From contig JBGSQC010000188.1 of NCBI GenBank assembly GCA_041738295.1, forward strand, positions 1 through 64,000: 64,000 bases of DNA, in the 5' to 3' direction. Shown here one piece after another: positions 29,723 to 38,112 of this stretch (the stretch's first letter is position 1; each line of letters opens with the position of its first letter). The translations under genes and the position numbers were made by a program. This DNA comes from Zhengella sp041738295. Lineage in GTDB: Bacteria > Pseudomonadota > Alphaproteobacteria > Rhizobiales > Rhizobiaceae. Under the pieces are notes generated by a model that saw only the letters and a program-made list of their open reading frames with translations, had not been told where the DNA came from and searched no databases.

Positions 29723-30606
29723 TTCAGCCACCTCTCGGAGCGCGCCCTGAGCCAGATGTAGAGCGCGTTTGCAATGCCGGTGATGACGATCATGCCGAAG
29801 GCCAGCGCATAGCCCAGATGCGGATCACCCAGAACGTCGCCGCGGATCTGCGCAAAGAGCTTGATGGGAACGATGTTGAGCTGCGGGCCGGTCAGCGCAA
29901 AGGCCGTGGCCACCGCCCCAAAGGAATTGGCAAAGAGCAGCGCAAAGGTTCCGAGCAGCGAGGGAAACAGGATCGGCAGCGCCACCATGCGCCAGTATTG
30001 CCCACCAGTCGCGCCAAGCACCGTGGCAGCTTCCTTCCATTCTTTCTTCAATCCGTCGATGGCCGGGGTGATGATGAGGATCATCAGCGGGATCTGAAAG
30101 AACAGATAGGTCAGTGTCAGGCCGAAGAAGGAAAGCAGGTTGAAGCCGAGCAGGCGAAGGTCAAGGTCCAGATTGGTCCTCAGCCAGATCGTGATCAGTC
30201 CAGCCGGTCCGAGCGTTGCGAGAAACGCGAAAGCCAAAGGGACGCCGGCAAAATTGGATGCAACGCCGGAGAACGTCAGCAGCGGGCCGCGAATGAAACG
30301 CGGCAAACCGCCTTTGACGACCGCTACGGCCATGGCGAACCCGATGAGGCAGCCAAGGAAGGCCGTCAGCAGGCTGAGCTTGATGGAAACCCAATAAGCC
30401 GACCGGATCGAAGGCGTGTTCAGAGCCACGATGTTGGCGAAGGTGAAGCCGCCATCCGGCGTCTGGAACGCACCTATGACAATCTTCATGGTCGGCAGGA
30501 TGAGGAAGAGAAGCGCAAACAGCGCAAAGGGAACGAGGCCAATCCAGTTCATGGACAGCTTGAAGGATGAAGGAACGGATGTCTGGCTTGGCGCAGTTTC
30601 TGACAT
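29719..30606 (-). CDS. ABC transporter permease (first inner-membrane subunit)
   Basis: A 295-residue permease with an N-terminal cytoplasmic tail (TAPSQTSVPSS), six predicted membrane segments starting at IGLVPFALFALLFLILPTM, and the EAA loop KEWKEAATVLGATGGQYWRM at about 200-220. It belongs to the same binding-protein-dependent (BPD_transp_1) class as the next gene. It follows the binding-protein gene after a 102-nt gap that holds a GC-rich stem-loop, a common place for mRNA to be trimmed so that more binding protein than permease is made. Confidence 0.92.
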   Translation of the reverse strand: MSETAPSQTSVPSSFKLSMNWIGLVPFALFALLFLILPTMKIVIGAFQTPDGGFTFANIVALNTPSIRSAYWVSIKLSLLTAFLGCLIGFAMAVAVVKGGLPRFIRGPLLTFSGVASNFAGVPLAFAFLATLGPAGLITIWLRTNLDLDLRLLGFNLLSFFGLTLTYLFFQIPLMILIITPAIDGLKKEWKEAATVLGATGGQYWRMVALPILFPSLLGTFALLFANSFGAVATAFALTGPQLNIVPIKLFAQIRGDVLGDPHLGYALAFGMIVITGIANALYIWLRARSERWLK

Positions 30607-30665
30607 TGTCGAGGACCCTGTCCTGGCTGTGGCTGACGGCGCTGCCGAGCATCACACAGACAGTT

Positions 30666-30693
30666 TCCGCCCCGGCAGTGGAGCCGGGGCGGA
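30666..30693 (-). promoter_or_regulatory. Stem-loop between binding-protein and permease genes
   Basis: TCCGCCCCGGC (30666-30676) pairs perfectly with GCCGGGGCGGA (30683-30693) around a 6-nt loop. On the minus strand no T-run follows, so it probably stabilises the 3' end of the binding-protein mRNA or partially attenuates transcription. Confidence 0.55.
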
Positions 30694-30708
30694 GTTGACA
30701 GTCAAGCC

Positions 30709-31809
30709 TTACTGGACGTTGGCGCCGACAGTGGCGTCCCAGCCCTTGGTGACAGCTTCCTTGTTGGCGCCCTGCTCTTCCACGGTCGGGAAGACTGCGG
30801 CCTCATAGGAAGCAGCCGGCGGCAGCTTTTCCAAGAGGTCGGCCGGGATCTTGCCGGCAGCGGCCATGGCATTGAAGCGCGCCGGATGGCAATAGCCCTT
30901 GAGCCAACCGAGCTGGCCTTCGTCAGAGTAGAGATACTCCATCCAGAGCTTGGCGGCGTTCGGATGAGGAGCATAGGCCGAGATCGCCTGGACATAGACA
31001 CCGGCCAGAACGCCGGACTTCGGCACGATGACTTCTACCGGCGGGTTGCCGGCCAGCGTGTCGCGAGCGGAAAGCGCGTTGTAATCCCACATGGCGACGA
31101 TGGGCGTCGCACCCTGGGCAAGAGTACCGGCCTTGCCGATGACAGGAACGAAGTTGCCGGCCTTGTTCATCTCGGCAAAGTAGGCAAGGCCCTTTTCACC
31201 GGACTCGGCGCCGGGCTTGCCGCCAGCGGCCATGCCGGCAGCGAGAACGGCGAGAATGGCCTGGTTGGAAGCACGCGGATCACCGGCAAGCGCCACCTGG
31301 CCCTTGTATTCCGGCTTCAGCAGATCCGACCAATCGGCCGGCATGGTCTTGACGAGGTCCTTGTTCACCATGAACGACATCACGCCGTAATAGTCGCCAT
31401 ACCAGTGGCCATCGGCGTCCTTGATGGTGTCGGGAATTTCGGCCCAGGTCGAAACCTTGTAGGGCTGGGTCAGGCCTTCGGCCTTCGAGGTCGGGCCGAA
31501 GGCCAGGCCAACGTCGATCACGTCAGGCGCCTGCGGACCCTTGTTGTCCTTGTTGGCCTTGATGGCTTCGATTTCGTCAGCCGAGCCTGCATCGGGGTTC
31601 AATTCGTTGACGGTGATGAAGGGGTACTTGGCCTTGAAACCGGCAATCACGCCGCCATATCCGCACCAGTCATGCGGCAGCGCAATGGTCGTCAGCATGC
31701 CTTCGGCCTTGGCACCGGCAACAAGCTCATCCATCGATTGGGCGAAGGTGATCGAGGTGGATGTCATCAACGTTGCAAAGGCAACTCCTATCGCGGTCAT
31801 TTTTGTCAT
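30709..31809 (-). CDS. ABC transporter periplasmic solute-binding protein (family 1, iron/polyamine/phosphonate type)
   Basis: A 366-residue exported protein; signal peptide about residues 1-23 (ATLMTSTSITFAQ). The fold is a type II periplasmic binding protein: a hinge-containing body with DVIDVGLAFGPTSKAEGL, GHWYGDYYGVMSFMVNKD, PADWSDLLKPEYKGQVAL, and SDEGQLGWLKGYCHPAR near the C-terminus. Ligand-binding residues cannot be assigned by eye; tyrosine-rich GDYYGV resembles binders of ferric iron or 2-aminoethylphosphonate. GGAGACGACC precedes the first ATG. It heads the four-gene importer. Confidence 0.9.
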   Translation of the reverse strand: MTKMTAIGVAFATLMTSTSITFAQSMDELVAGAKAEGMLTTIALPHDWCGYGGVIAGFKAKYPFITVNELNPDAGSADEIEAIKANKDNKGPQAPDVIDVGLAFGPTSKAEGLTQPYKVSTWAEIPDTIKDADGHWYGDYYGVMSFMVNKDLVKTMPADWSDLLKPEYKGQVALAGDPRASNQAILAVLAAGMAAGGKPGAESGEKGLAYFAEMNKAGNFVPVIGKAGTLAQGATPIVAMWDYNALSARDTLAGNPPVEVIVPKSGVLAGVYVQAISAYAPHPNAAKLWMEYLYSDEGQLGWLKGYCHPARFNAMAAAGKIPADLLEKLPPAASYEAAVFPTVEEQGANKEAVTKGWDATVGANVQ

Positions 31810-32157
31810 GGTCGTCTCCGTATCGGGTTAGATCTGGATTTCCATTCGCTATTGGGTTTTCGCGACAGTCCTGTGACAGAGAAGGGCATGGTGCCCGCGC
31901 ACATTCCGGCTTCTCCTCCCGGCCTGCTCCCCAAGATCAGGACGCTATCCATGAGCCGAGATCGTGGCAAGCTTTATCAACTGGTCAAAAACGATTTTCG
32001 CGGGCTTTCGTTAGCCGGGCAAGGGATGAGCGCATAACGGCTCAACAATTGACAAAAAGCCCATAACCTTGTGTACCCCGTCGCTTGAGATGCGGCGGAT
32101 CAAGGGTCCTTGCCGTCTTGCAATGCAAAGCCCCCGGTCAGCGTGTCAGGAAAACCC
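31810..32157. other. Gene-free divergent region between the ABC importer and rimO
   Basis: 348 nt without a convincing gene. It must carry the minus-strand promoter of the importer and the plus-strand promoter of rimO. TTGACAAAAAGCCCATAACCTTG (about 32049-32070; possible -35 TTGACA with a weak -10) is the best promoter-like stretch for rimO. No FNR-like box or repeat was seen. Confidence 0.45.
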
Positions 32158-33471
32158 GTGTCAGCACCCCGCGTCAGCTTCGTCAGTCTTGGTTGCCCGA
32201 AGGCTCTGGTTGATTCCGAGCGCATCATCACGCGCCTTCGTGCCGAGGGCTACGAGATTGCCCGCAAGCATGACGGGGCCGATCTCGTGGTGATCAACAC
32301 TTGCGGCTTTCTGGATTCCGCCCGCGATGAATCGCTGGGTGCCATCGGCAATGCGCTGAAGGAAAACGGCAAGGTCATCGTCACTGGTTGCCTTGGCGCA
32401 GAACCCGATGTGATCCGCGAGCGCCATCCGGGTGTGTTCGCGATCACCGGACCGCAGGCCTATGAAAGCGTGATGGAGGCCGTTCACGAGGCCGCTCCTC
32501 CGGCGCATGATCCTTTCGTGGACCTCGTGCCGGAACAGGGAGTGCGCCTGACGCCGCGCCACTACGCCTATCTTAAGATCTCCGAAGGCTGCGCCAACCG
32601 CTGCACCTTCTGCATCATCCCGGCGCTGCGCGGCGATCTGGTGTCGCGCCCCATCGGTGATGTGTTGCGCGAGGCCGAGAAGCTCGCCAAGGCAGGCGTC
32701 AAGGAATTGCTCGTCATCAGCCAGGACACGTCAGCCTATGGGCTGGACCTGAAATATCCCGAAAGCACCTGGCAGGATCGCACGGTTCGCACCAAGTTCC
32801 TCGACCTGTCGCGGGAGCTGGGCGAACTCGGCATCTGGGTGCGCATGCATTATGTCTACCCCTACCCCCATGTCGATGAAGTGATCCCGCTGATGGCAGA
32901 GGGCAAGATCCTCCCCTATCTCGACATTCCCTTCCAGCATGCCAGCCCCGCCGTGCTGAAGAACATGCGGCGGCCCGCTCACCAGGACAAGGTGTTGGAG
33001 CGCATCCGCAAATGGCGCGATATCTGCCCGGACCTTGCAATTCGCTCCACCTTTATCGCCGGCTTCCCCGGCGAGACCGAGGAAGACTTTGCCTTCCTGC
33101 TCGACTGGCTGGACGAAGCCAAGATCGACCGGGCCGGCTGCTTCAAGTACGAGCCGGTCAAGGGTGCGCGCTCCAATGATCTGGGTCTTCCCGAAGTGCC
33201 CGATGAAATCAAGGACGCCCGCTGGAAGCGCTTCATGGAGCGCCAGCAGAAGGTCTCTGCCTCCCAGTTGAAAAAGCGCGTCGGCAAGCGCCTGCCTGTC
33301 ATCATTGACAAGGTCGAGGGTACCAGTGCGATCGGTCGCACCAAGTATGATGCGCCCGAGATTGACGGCGTGGTGCATGTGGCTTCGCGCCGCCCGCTGC
33401 GCACCGGCGACATCGTGACCGTCAAGATCGAGGCGTCGGATGCCTATGACCTGCACGGCACGGCTGTCTGA
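32158..33471 (+). CDS. rimO: Ribosomal protein uS12 methylthiotransferase RimO
   Basis: A radical-SAM enzyme that adds a methylthio group to Asp89 of ribosomal protein S12. The UPF0004 N-terminal domain begins RVSFVSLGCPKALVDSE; the radical-SAM cluster is CANRCTFC (CxxxCxxC) at about residues 148-155; a C-terminal TRAM domain (LPVIIDKVEGTSAIGRT) binds the substrate. The start is taken as GTG at 32158 because AGGA lies 6 nt upstream and the protein (437 residues) then fits the family; a TTG 16 codons earlier is less likely. Confidence 0.96.
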   Translation: MSAPRVSFVSLGCPKALVDSERIITRLRAEGYEIARKHDGADLVVINTCGFLDSARDESLGAIGNALKENGKVIVTGCLGAEPDVIRERHPGVFAITGPQAYESVMEAVHEAAPPAHDPFVDLVPEQGVRLTPRHYAYLKISEGCANRCTFCIIPALRGDLVSRPIGDVLREAEKLAKAGVKELLVISQDTSAYGLDLKYPESTWQDRTVRTKFLDLSRELGELGIWVRMHYVYPYPHVDEVIPLMAEGKILPYLDIPFQHASPAVLKNMRRPAHQDKVLERIRKWRDICPDLAIRSTFIAGFPGETEEDFAFLLDWLDEAKIDRAGCFKYEPVKGARSNDLGLPEVPDEIKDARWKRFMERQQKVSASQLKKRVGKRLPVIIDKVEGTSAIGRTKYDAPEIDGVVHVASRRPLRTGDIVTVKIEASDAYDLHGTAV

Positions 33472-33483
33472 GGAATTGCCGGT

Positions 33484-33516
33484 TTAACCTTAACCTCGCA
33501 AAAGCATAGGGTTAAC
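33484..33516. promoter_or_regulatory. Cluster of TTAAC half-sites upstream of the acyltransferase
   Basis: Three TTAAC sequences occur in 33 nt (at 33484, 33490 and 33512) in the gap between rimO and the acyltransferase. TTAAC is the half-site of the alphaproteobacterial cell-cycle regulator CtrA, but the spacing here (2 nt between the first pair) is not the canonical TTAA-N7-TTAA, so the assignment is weak. Confidence 0.25.
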
Positions 33517-33580
33517 GAAAGGTTTCCGCTAGTTTGCCGCCACTCGCACCCCCGCGCGAGGCCAGAAGAGGCGGCAGCAC

Positions 33581-34711
33581 ATGGACAAGTCGGAACCCGG
33601 CACGAACAATCGCATCGGTTCGCTTGACCTCCTGCGGCTCCTGGCTGCGCTTGCGGTGGTTGCCTTTCACTATCTTTGGCGCGGTCATGCCGGCCCCTCG
33701 CCCTTTCTTGACGGAGAGGCAAGCGCGGCCGCCTCCTGGGCCTTGCCCGGCTATCTCGGCCTCAACCTGTTCTTCATGATTTCGGGCTTCGTCATCGCCT
33801 GGTCCGCCGAGGGCCGCAGCTTCAGCGAATTTGCCATTGCGCGCTTCTCGCGGCTCTATCCGGGCTTCATCATCTGCATGACGCTGACCGCCGTGATCCT
33901 GGCCATTGCCGGCGATCCGCGCCTTTCCGTTTCCGGCGTTCAATGGCTCGCCAATTTCATCATGGTGCCGCAGGCACTCGGCCAATCCTTTGTCGATGGC
34001 GTCTATTGGACGATCATTCTTGAACTTGTCTTTTACGGATGGGTGGCGCTTGCCATCCTCACCGGCTTCTTTGCCCGTTGGAAGCTGATGACGATTACGG
34101 CTTGGCTTGGCCTTGCCATGGTGAACGAGCAGTTGATTGGCTCCGGCGCTTTGCGCTTTCTGCTGATCACCGAGTATGCGCCTTTTTTCGCCTTTGGCAT
34201 GCTGGTGCAGCACATGACAGTGCACGGACGCAGCGCTGATGCGGTCATGCTGGCAGTCGCATCTCTGTTCATCGGCCTCGATCATCTGTCGCGCATGCAG
34301 GGCTGGATGCTCGGGGCCTATGGTGTTGCGCTGCCGGACAAAGCGCTGGTGCTCTGGGGCCTCGCCATCCACACCCTGTTCCTTGCCACGGTCGCACTGC
34401 GCCGCCTTGTTCCCTCAACGCCGCTGGTCCTTGCGGCGGGCGGCGTTACCTATCCGCTCTACCTGCTGCACCAGAATGCGGGCTATGCTGGCATCAATGC
34501 GTTGTCGCCGCTCACAGGTCAGGTCATGGCCGTGGCAGTTGTGGCGATCGGTATGATCGTGCTGTCATGGCTCGTCTGGACGCTTGCTGAAAGGCCGGGA
34601 CAAAAGCTGATGCGCAGGACGCTGAACTCCGTTGTGTCGCATGTCATCAGGATTGCCGGTCAAAGCGGTTCTGTTGCACCAAGACTGCGGCGCTTTCGCA
34701 AGCCGATATGA
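33581..34711 (+). CDS. Membrane acyltransferase, OafA/YrhL family (acyltransferase 3)
   Basis: A 376-residue polytopic protein with about ten membrane segments. The signature at the N-terminus is RIGSLDLLRLLAALAVVAFHY with the catalytic-type His in AFHY; FFMISGFVIAWSAEGR and ARFSRLYPGF follow, as in O-acetyltransferases of cell-surface glycans. The substrate (LPS, exopolysaccharide or peptidoglycan) is not visible and no polysaccharide operon is adjacent. It is 109 nt after rimO. The start ATG has AGAGG upstream. Confidence 0.88.
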   Translation: MDKSEPGTNNRIGSLDLLRLLAALAVVAFHYLWRGHAGPSPFLDGEASAAASWALPGYLGLNLFFMISGFVIAWSAEGRSFSEFAIARFSRLYPGFIICMTLTAVILAIAGDPRLSVSGVQWLANFIMVPQALGQSFVDGVYWTIILELVFYGWVALAILTGFFARWKLMTITAWLGLAMVNEQLIGSGALRFLLITEYAPFFAFGMLVQHMTVHGRSADAVMLAVASLFIGLDHLSRMQGWMLGAYGVALPDKALVLWGLAIHTLFLATVALRRLVPSTPLVLAAGGVTYPLYLLHQNAGYAGINALSPLTGQVMAVAVVAIGMIVLSWLVWTLAERPGQKLMRRTLNSVVSHVIRIAGQSGSVAPRLRRFRKPI

Positions 34712-34990
34712 CAGGGCTCAAAGCGTGCAGGCGACTATGGGTTCCCGCAAGCAGCCTGATTGACAGTCAAATTGCCGCACCCTAATTTAGAAGACATGCG
34801 CATGTGCGCGCTCGGCTGCTCATCCTCGTAAGCCGGGTTTTTGACGGCCTTCGCCGATGGACTACGACGGTCACTCTCTTATCTGTTCTGGCACTTTCGC
34901 TTCTTGCCGACACAGCCTCGTCTCCGTGCTGCATCTCTGCCGAAACCACGCGACCACGATCCATCAATCCTGATACCCCGGGAGTACCGG

Positions 34991-35446
34991 ATGAGCGCTT
35001 CCACGCTCTTCGCTGCCTTCGCGCTATCCCTCGTGGCACCGCTTCCGGCTATGGCAGATTGTTCCGAACCTGCCGGGCCGCAAGTGCACTGGGCTGGTTG
35101 CACCTTCAAGAATACGGATTTCGCCGGTTTGCTATTGTTACATTCGGACTTGTCCGGTGCGATCCTGTTCGGTTCGGACTTCTCCGGTGCGAATATGTCA
35201 GGGACGAACCTGACTGGCGCACAGCTGGCCGGAGCGGGACTGGTCGGAACAAACCTGTTTGCTGCCAATTTGACGCGAGCAAACTTTCGCAATGCGGACT
35301 TGTCGGGTGCAGACTTGTCCAGCGCGAACCTGACCGGTGCGGACCTGACTGGGACGAACCTTGAAGGAGCGACCCTTTCCAACGCGATCTGGACGGATGG
35401 AAGCACTTGCGGTCCCGGATCCCGTGGAACCTGCAGGTTGAACTGA
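34991..35446 (+). CDS. Secreted pentapeptide-repeat protein 1 of 3
   Basis: A 151-residue protein: signal peptide (about 1-22, cut after AMA), an N-terminal cap C-x12-C (CSEPAGPQVHWAGC), about 18 A(D/N)LXX pentapeptides (TDFAG to ATLSN) forming a right-handed quadrilateral beta-helix, then a C-terminal cap IWTDGSTC...GTC. Two cysteines at each end suggest a disulfide-closed rod in the periplasm or outside. GGGAG precedes the ATG; a longer reading upstream to 34841 is not protein-like. It is the first of three tandem paralogues in the same direction. Function unknown; pentapeptide proteins often act as structural or DNA-mimic modules, but an exported one is unlikely to target gyrase. Confidence 0.85.
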   Translation: MSASTLFAAFALSLVAPLPAMADCSEPAGPQVHWAGCTFKNTDFAGLLLLHSDLSGAILFGSDFSGANMSGTNLTGAQLAGAGLVGTNLFAANLTRANFRNADLSGADLSSANLTGADLTGTNLEGATLSNAIWTDGSTCGPGSRGTCRLN

Positions 35447-35495
35447 CGAAGCTTCGAAACTGATGCCCCACACCCCTCTGTCCTTTGGAGTTCCC

Positions 35496-36026
35496 ATGAA
35501 ATCCGCCAGATTGCTCGCCGGACTCGCCCTGTCCCTGGTCACCGCACTCCCTGCCTTGGCCGCCTGTACCGATCCCGCAGCGCCGGGCGTTGACTGGACC
35601 GATTGCGACAAGGACGGCGCAAATCTGAGCGGAGCGAACCTGAGGGAAGCGATCCTGACCCGTGCAAGCTTTGTGGGCGCGAACCTGTCGGATGCAAACA
35701 TGAACAGTTCGAACCTGACGGGAGCGGATCTGAACGGTGCCAACTTGACGAATGCAGGGTTTCAAGCTGCTGACCTGTCCGGCGCGAGCCTGACTGGAGC
35801 GAACATGACGGACGCCGACTTCATGAATGCGCTTCTTAATGGATGCGATCTGGTAAACGCGAACCTCACGGGTGCCGGCCTCGTCAACGCTGACATGACC
35901 GACGCGAACCTGACGAATGCGAACCTGGAAGATGCGGACATGGAGCGTACGAATTTTTCCAACGCTACATGGACGGATGGTGGTATTTGCACCCAATCGT
36001 CCACCAGCGGTGACTGTTTCCAGTAG
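35496..36026 (+). CDS. Secreted pentapeptide-repeat protein 2 of 3
   Basis: A 176-residue paralogue of its neighbours: signal peptide (residues 1-20, MKSARLLAGLALSLVTALPA), N-cap CTDPAAPGVDWTDC, about 23 pentapeptides (from ANLSG to TNFSN) and C-cap TWTDGGIC...GDC. The junction ALAAC also fits a lipobox (LAAC), so a lipoprotein cannot be excluded, but the paralogue with Asp in that place argues for ordinary signal peptidase I cleavage. It starts 49 nt after the first gene and is followed by the third within 64 nt, consistent with one transcript. The start ATG follows TTGGAGTTCCC. Confidence 0.85.
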   Translation: MKSARLLAGLALSLVTALPALAACTDPAAPGVDWTDCDKDGANLSGANLREAILTRASFVGANLSDANMNSSNLTGADLNGANLTNAGFQAADLSGASLTGANMTDADFMNALLNGCDLVNANLTGAGLVNADMTDANLTNANLEDADMERTNFSNATWTDGGICTQSSTSGDCFQ

Positions 36027-36090
36027 GCCTGCACGAATGACGCTGCGGCCCGATCATGTTCCTTCACCCTTGCCCCTTCGGAGTTCCCAC

Positions 36091-36486
36091 ATGAAGCCCG
36101 CCAGACTTTTCGTCGCCCTCGCCCTGTCGCTTGCCACCGCACTTCCGGCGATGGCCGCATGTTCCGATCCGGCGGGTCCTGGCGTTGACTGGCGCAACTG
36201 CAGCAAGCCCGGCGCGGAACTGGCCGACGCGGACTTGAGCAATGCCAACCTGAAGGGCGCTGACCTTCGGAACGCAGACTTGACCGGCGCTAACCTGACC
36301 GGCGCTAACCTGACTGGAGCAAACTTGACCGGCGCCTTGCTGTCTGGTGCGGATTTGATGGGCGCCGACCTGACCGCCGCATTGTTGGATGATGCTGATT
36401 TGACCGATACCACCTGGACAGATGGAACCAATTGTGCCGATGGCAACGTCTTGAACCGCAGTCGCATCGGAACCTGTCCCAATTGA
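36091..36486 (+). CDS. Secreted pentapeptide-repeat protein 3 of 3
   Basis: A 131-residue paralogue: signal peptide (MKPARLFVALALSLATALPA, 1-20), N-cap CSDPAGPGVDWRNC, about 13 pentapeptides (AELAD to ADLTD) including four near-identical units (ADLTG ANLTG ANLTG ANLTG), and C-cap TWTDGTNC...GTC. It is the shortest and most regular of the three, so it may be the most recently expanded or contracted. The start is the ATG after GGAGTTCCCAC; a longer upstream reading overlaps the second gene. A strong hairpin terminator follows. Confidence 0.85.
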   Translation: MKPARLFVALALSLATALPAMAACSDPAGPGVDWRNCSKPGAELADADLSNANLKGADLRNADLTGANLTGANLTGANLTGALLSGADLMGADLTAALLDDADLTDTTWTDGTNCADGNVLNRSRIGTCPN

Positions 36487-36578
36487 ACAGATGACATTGT
36501 GACAAGGAGCGGAAACCTGGCTGACCGTTGATGATGCCGGGTCAGGTGGGTTGGCGAAGTTTCATCGCCATGGAAAAC

Positions 36579-36614
36579 AAAACGGCCGCCCCTTGCAGGG
36601 CGGCCGTTTTGTTT
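36579..36614. terminator. Strong bidirectional hairpin terminator
   Basis: AAAACGGCCGCCC (36579-36591) pairs with GGGCGGCCGTTTT (36598-36610) over a 6-nt loop, followed by GTTT on the plus strand and preceded by AAAAC-type A residues, so it can end transcripts from both sides: the pentapeptide genes (plus) and the FadL-like gene (minus). Confidence 0.85.
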
Positions 36615-36635
36615 GGCCAAGTTCAAATCCGGTGG

Positions 36636-37883
36636 TCAGAACTTGTACTTCCAGCCAACCGTGGCCGACCACTGGTTCATGCGAATGGCAATGGTTCCGG
36701 GTGTCGGACCGAAGGGGGTGACTTCGGACCCTTTCACCTTGTTTGAGAAAGCGTGAATGACGGCAAAATCAACCGTGCTTTTATCCGAAACCTTGACGGA
36801 ACCACCCGCCGTGATGTGATGCTGCACGACGCCGGGCGCCAGAATACCAAGCGTCACGTCTTCGCTGCCAACCGGGTTGGTGGAAAAGGCGTAGCCTGCG
36901 CGCCAGGTGAAGGTTTCGTTCTGGCGCCATTCGACACCAAGCTTGAAGACATCGACATCATCCCAGCCAAAGCCCGGACCGCGCGCCGTGCCAAGGAGAT
37001 TGGCGCTGAACGGGTTGGAGACCGACGCCACGCCGCCATAAAAGATGTGCTGATAGTCAAACATCACCGTCAGGTTTGGTTTGATGTCCCAGGCAATGCC
37101 CGCTGTGACTGATGCCGGGATGTCGAAGGATCCGCGTTCGGCAAACAGGCCGCGATATTTCGAGAAACGGGACATCCACATCGGCGTTTGTCCGGCAATG
37201 CCGATCCGGAAACTGTCCGAAACGTCGAAGATGGCGCCGGCGCGCAAACCGGCACCGAACGACCAATCATGGCCGCGGTTGGTCAGGTTGGCCGGATCGG
37301 ACGACACACCCGCAAAGGCGCCGAGGCCAGTGGCCTCGAAAGCCTGGATGGCGACGGTCGGCGCAACGCCGAGCGATACGTTGCCGAGATTGACGGCATA
37401 GGTTGCCGACATGAAGGCCTGGGTCAGGTCAACACCTGCACGGCCGCCGCAATAGGTGCTGCCGCATCCGGCGGCTGTCAGGCCGTAAGATGTGTTCATT
37501 CCGCCATTACCATAGATGGAAAAGTTCAGGGCCGAGTTGGCGTCGATGGGGCGGTTGTAGGCCATGTTGGGCACCAGGAAAAAGGTGCGGCCGCTGTCCT
37601 CACTGCCCGGGGGAACGAAGAAGGTACCGGTGGCGGTATAGCCGCGCAACGGCACGAAAGCCTCAAAACCCATGTCGAATTCATGGCCGACACGGGCGGC
37701 GGCAGCCGGGTTGACTGCCGATGACATGGCATCAGACGGATGAGCAACGCCAGCGCCACCGAGCGCACGCTGAACCGGTCCGTAGCCGAGCGCGAAATAG
37801 CCTTCGGTTGCTGACGCGGCATTCACCCCGGCGAGCAATCCCGCCAGGAAAACAGGCACAATACGAGTGGCTTTGGTTTTCAT
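36636..37883 (-). CDS. OmpP1/FadL family outer-membrane transport protein
   Basis: A 415-residue outer-membrane beta-barrel. Signal peptide about 1-26 (VPVFLAGLLAGVNAASA); then TEGYFALGYGPVQRALGGAGVAHPSDA, with the ANPAAAA-type motif (SAVNPAAAARV) typical of FadL/TodX; alternating beta strands follow and the chain ends in the aromatic VGWKYKF, a terminal Phe recognised by the BAM machinery. FadL proteins take up long-chain fatty acids or aromatic hydrocarbons. GGAGGAGGGAAGA precedes the ATG. No fatty-acid or hydrocarbon catabolic gene is adjacent. A hairpin terminator follows it on the minus strand. An AT-rich patch at about 37955-37995 is a probable promoter. Confidence 0.88.
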   Translation of the reverse strand: MKTKATRIVPVFLAGLLAGVNAASATEGYFALGYGPVQRALGGAGVAHPSDAMSSAVNPAAAARVGHEFDMGFEAFVPLRGYTATGTFFVPPGSEDSGRTFFLVPNMAYNRPIDANSALNFSIYGNGGMNTSYGLTAAGCGSTYCGGRAGVDLTQAFMSATYAVNLGNVSLGVAPTVAIQAFEATGLGAFAGVSSDPANLTNRGHDWSFGAGLRAGAIFDVSDSFRIGIAGQTPMWMSRFSKYRGLFAERGSFDIPASVTAGIAWDIKPNLTVMFDYQHIFYGGVASVSNPFSANLLGTARGPGFGWDDVDVFKLGVEWRQNETFTWRAGYAFSTNPVGSEDVTLGILAPGVVQHHITAGGSVKVSDKSTVDFAVIHAFSNKVKGSEVTPFGPTPGTIAIRMNQWSATVGWKYKF

Positions 37884-38060
37884 TCTTCCCTCCTCCATGT
37901 CCACTTTTCCCGGATTGCGCTTTGCGCGCTTGTCCCCGTCCGGGAGGACATCATTCATTAATTCAAAGATTCATATATTATCATTTATGAAGCAGCAAGC
38001 CATCGGTTCACTTGATTGTCATGCTGAGAAATGACCCGTGGTAGGCGGCTCCCAAACGAC

Positions 38061-38086
38061 AAAGGCGCGCCTCGTGGCGCGCCTTT
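38061..38086 (-). terminator. Hairpin terminator of the nucleoside importer operon
   Basis: AAAGGCGCGCC (38061-38071), loop TCGT, GGCGCGCCTTT (38076-38086): an 11-bp perfect stem with T residues after it on the minus strand (TTTGTCGTTT). It lies 27 nt downstream of the binding-protein gene stop. Confidence 0.75.
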
Positions 38087-38112
38087 GCATGAACGTTTCG
38101 AAGACGTTCAGC

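Noticed and set aside
30695..30705. TTGACAGTCAA resembling an FNR box
   Set aside because: Only one base lies between the half-sites; FNR-type sites need four. It follows a binding-protein gene stop in the middle of an operon.
34760..34770. A second TTGACAGTCAA upstream of the pentapeptide genes
   Set aside because: Same one-base spacing, so not an FNR/FixK site; a chance match to the copy at 30695 seems likely.
35496..35560. Lipoprotein signal in pentapeptide protein 2 (LAAC)
   Set aside because: Paralogue 1 has Asp just before the matching Cys, which lipoprotein processing does not allow; the Cys is more simply part of the shared C-x12-C cap.
35106..35996. Long open frames on the minus strand across the pentapeptide genes
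   Set aside because: Repeats on the coding strand make repetitive antisense frames (VRxVRxGQV patterns); the plus-strand frames carry signal peptides and Shine-Dalgarno sites.
36091..36486. Tandem 15-nt DNA repeats (ANLTG units) as a possible CRISPR or satellite
   Set aside because: The period of 15 nt follows the pentapeptide codons of an open frame; there are no spacers.
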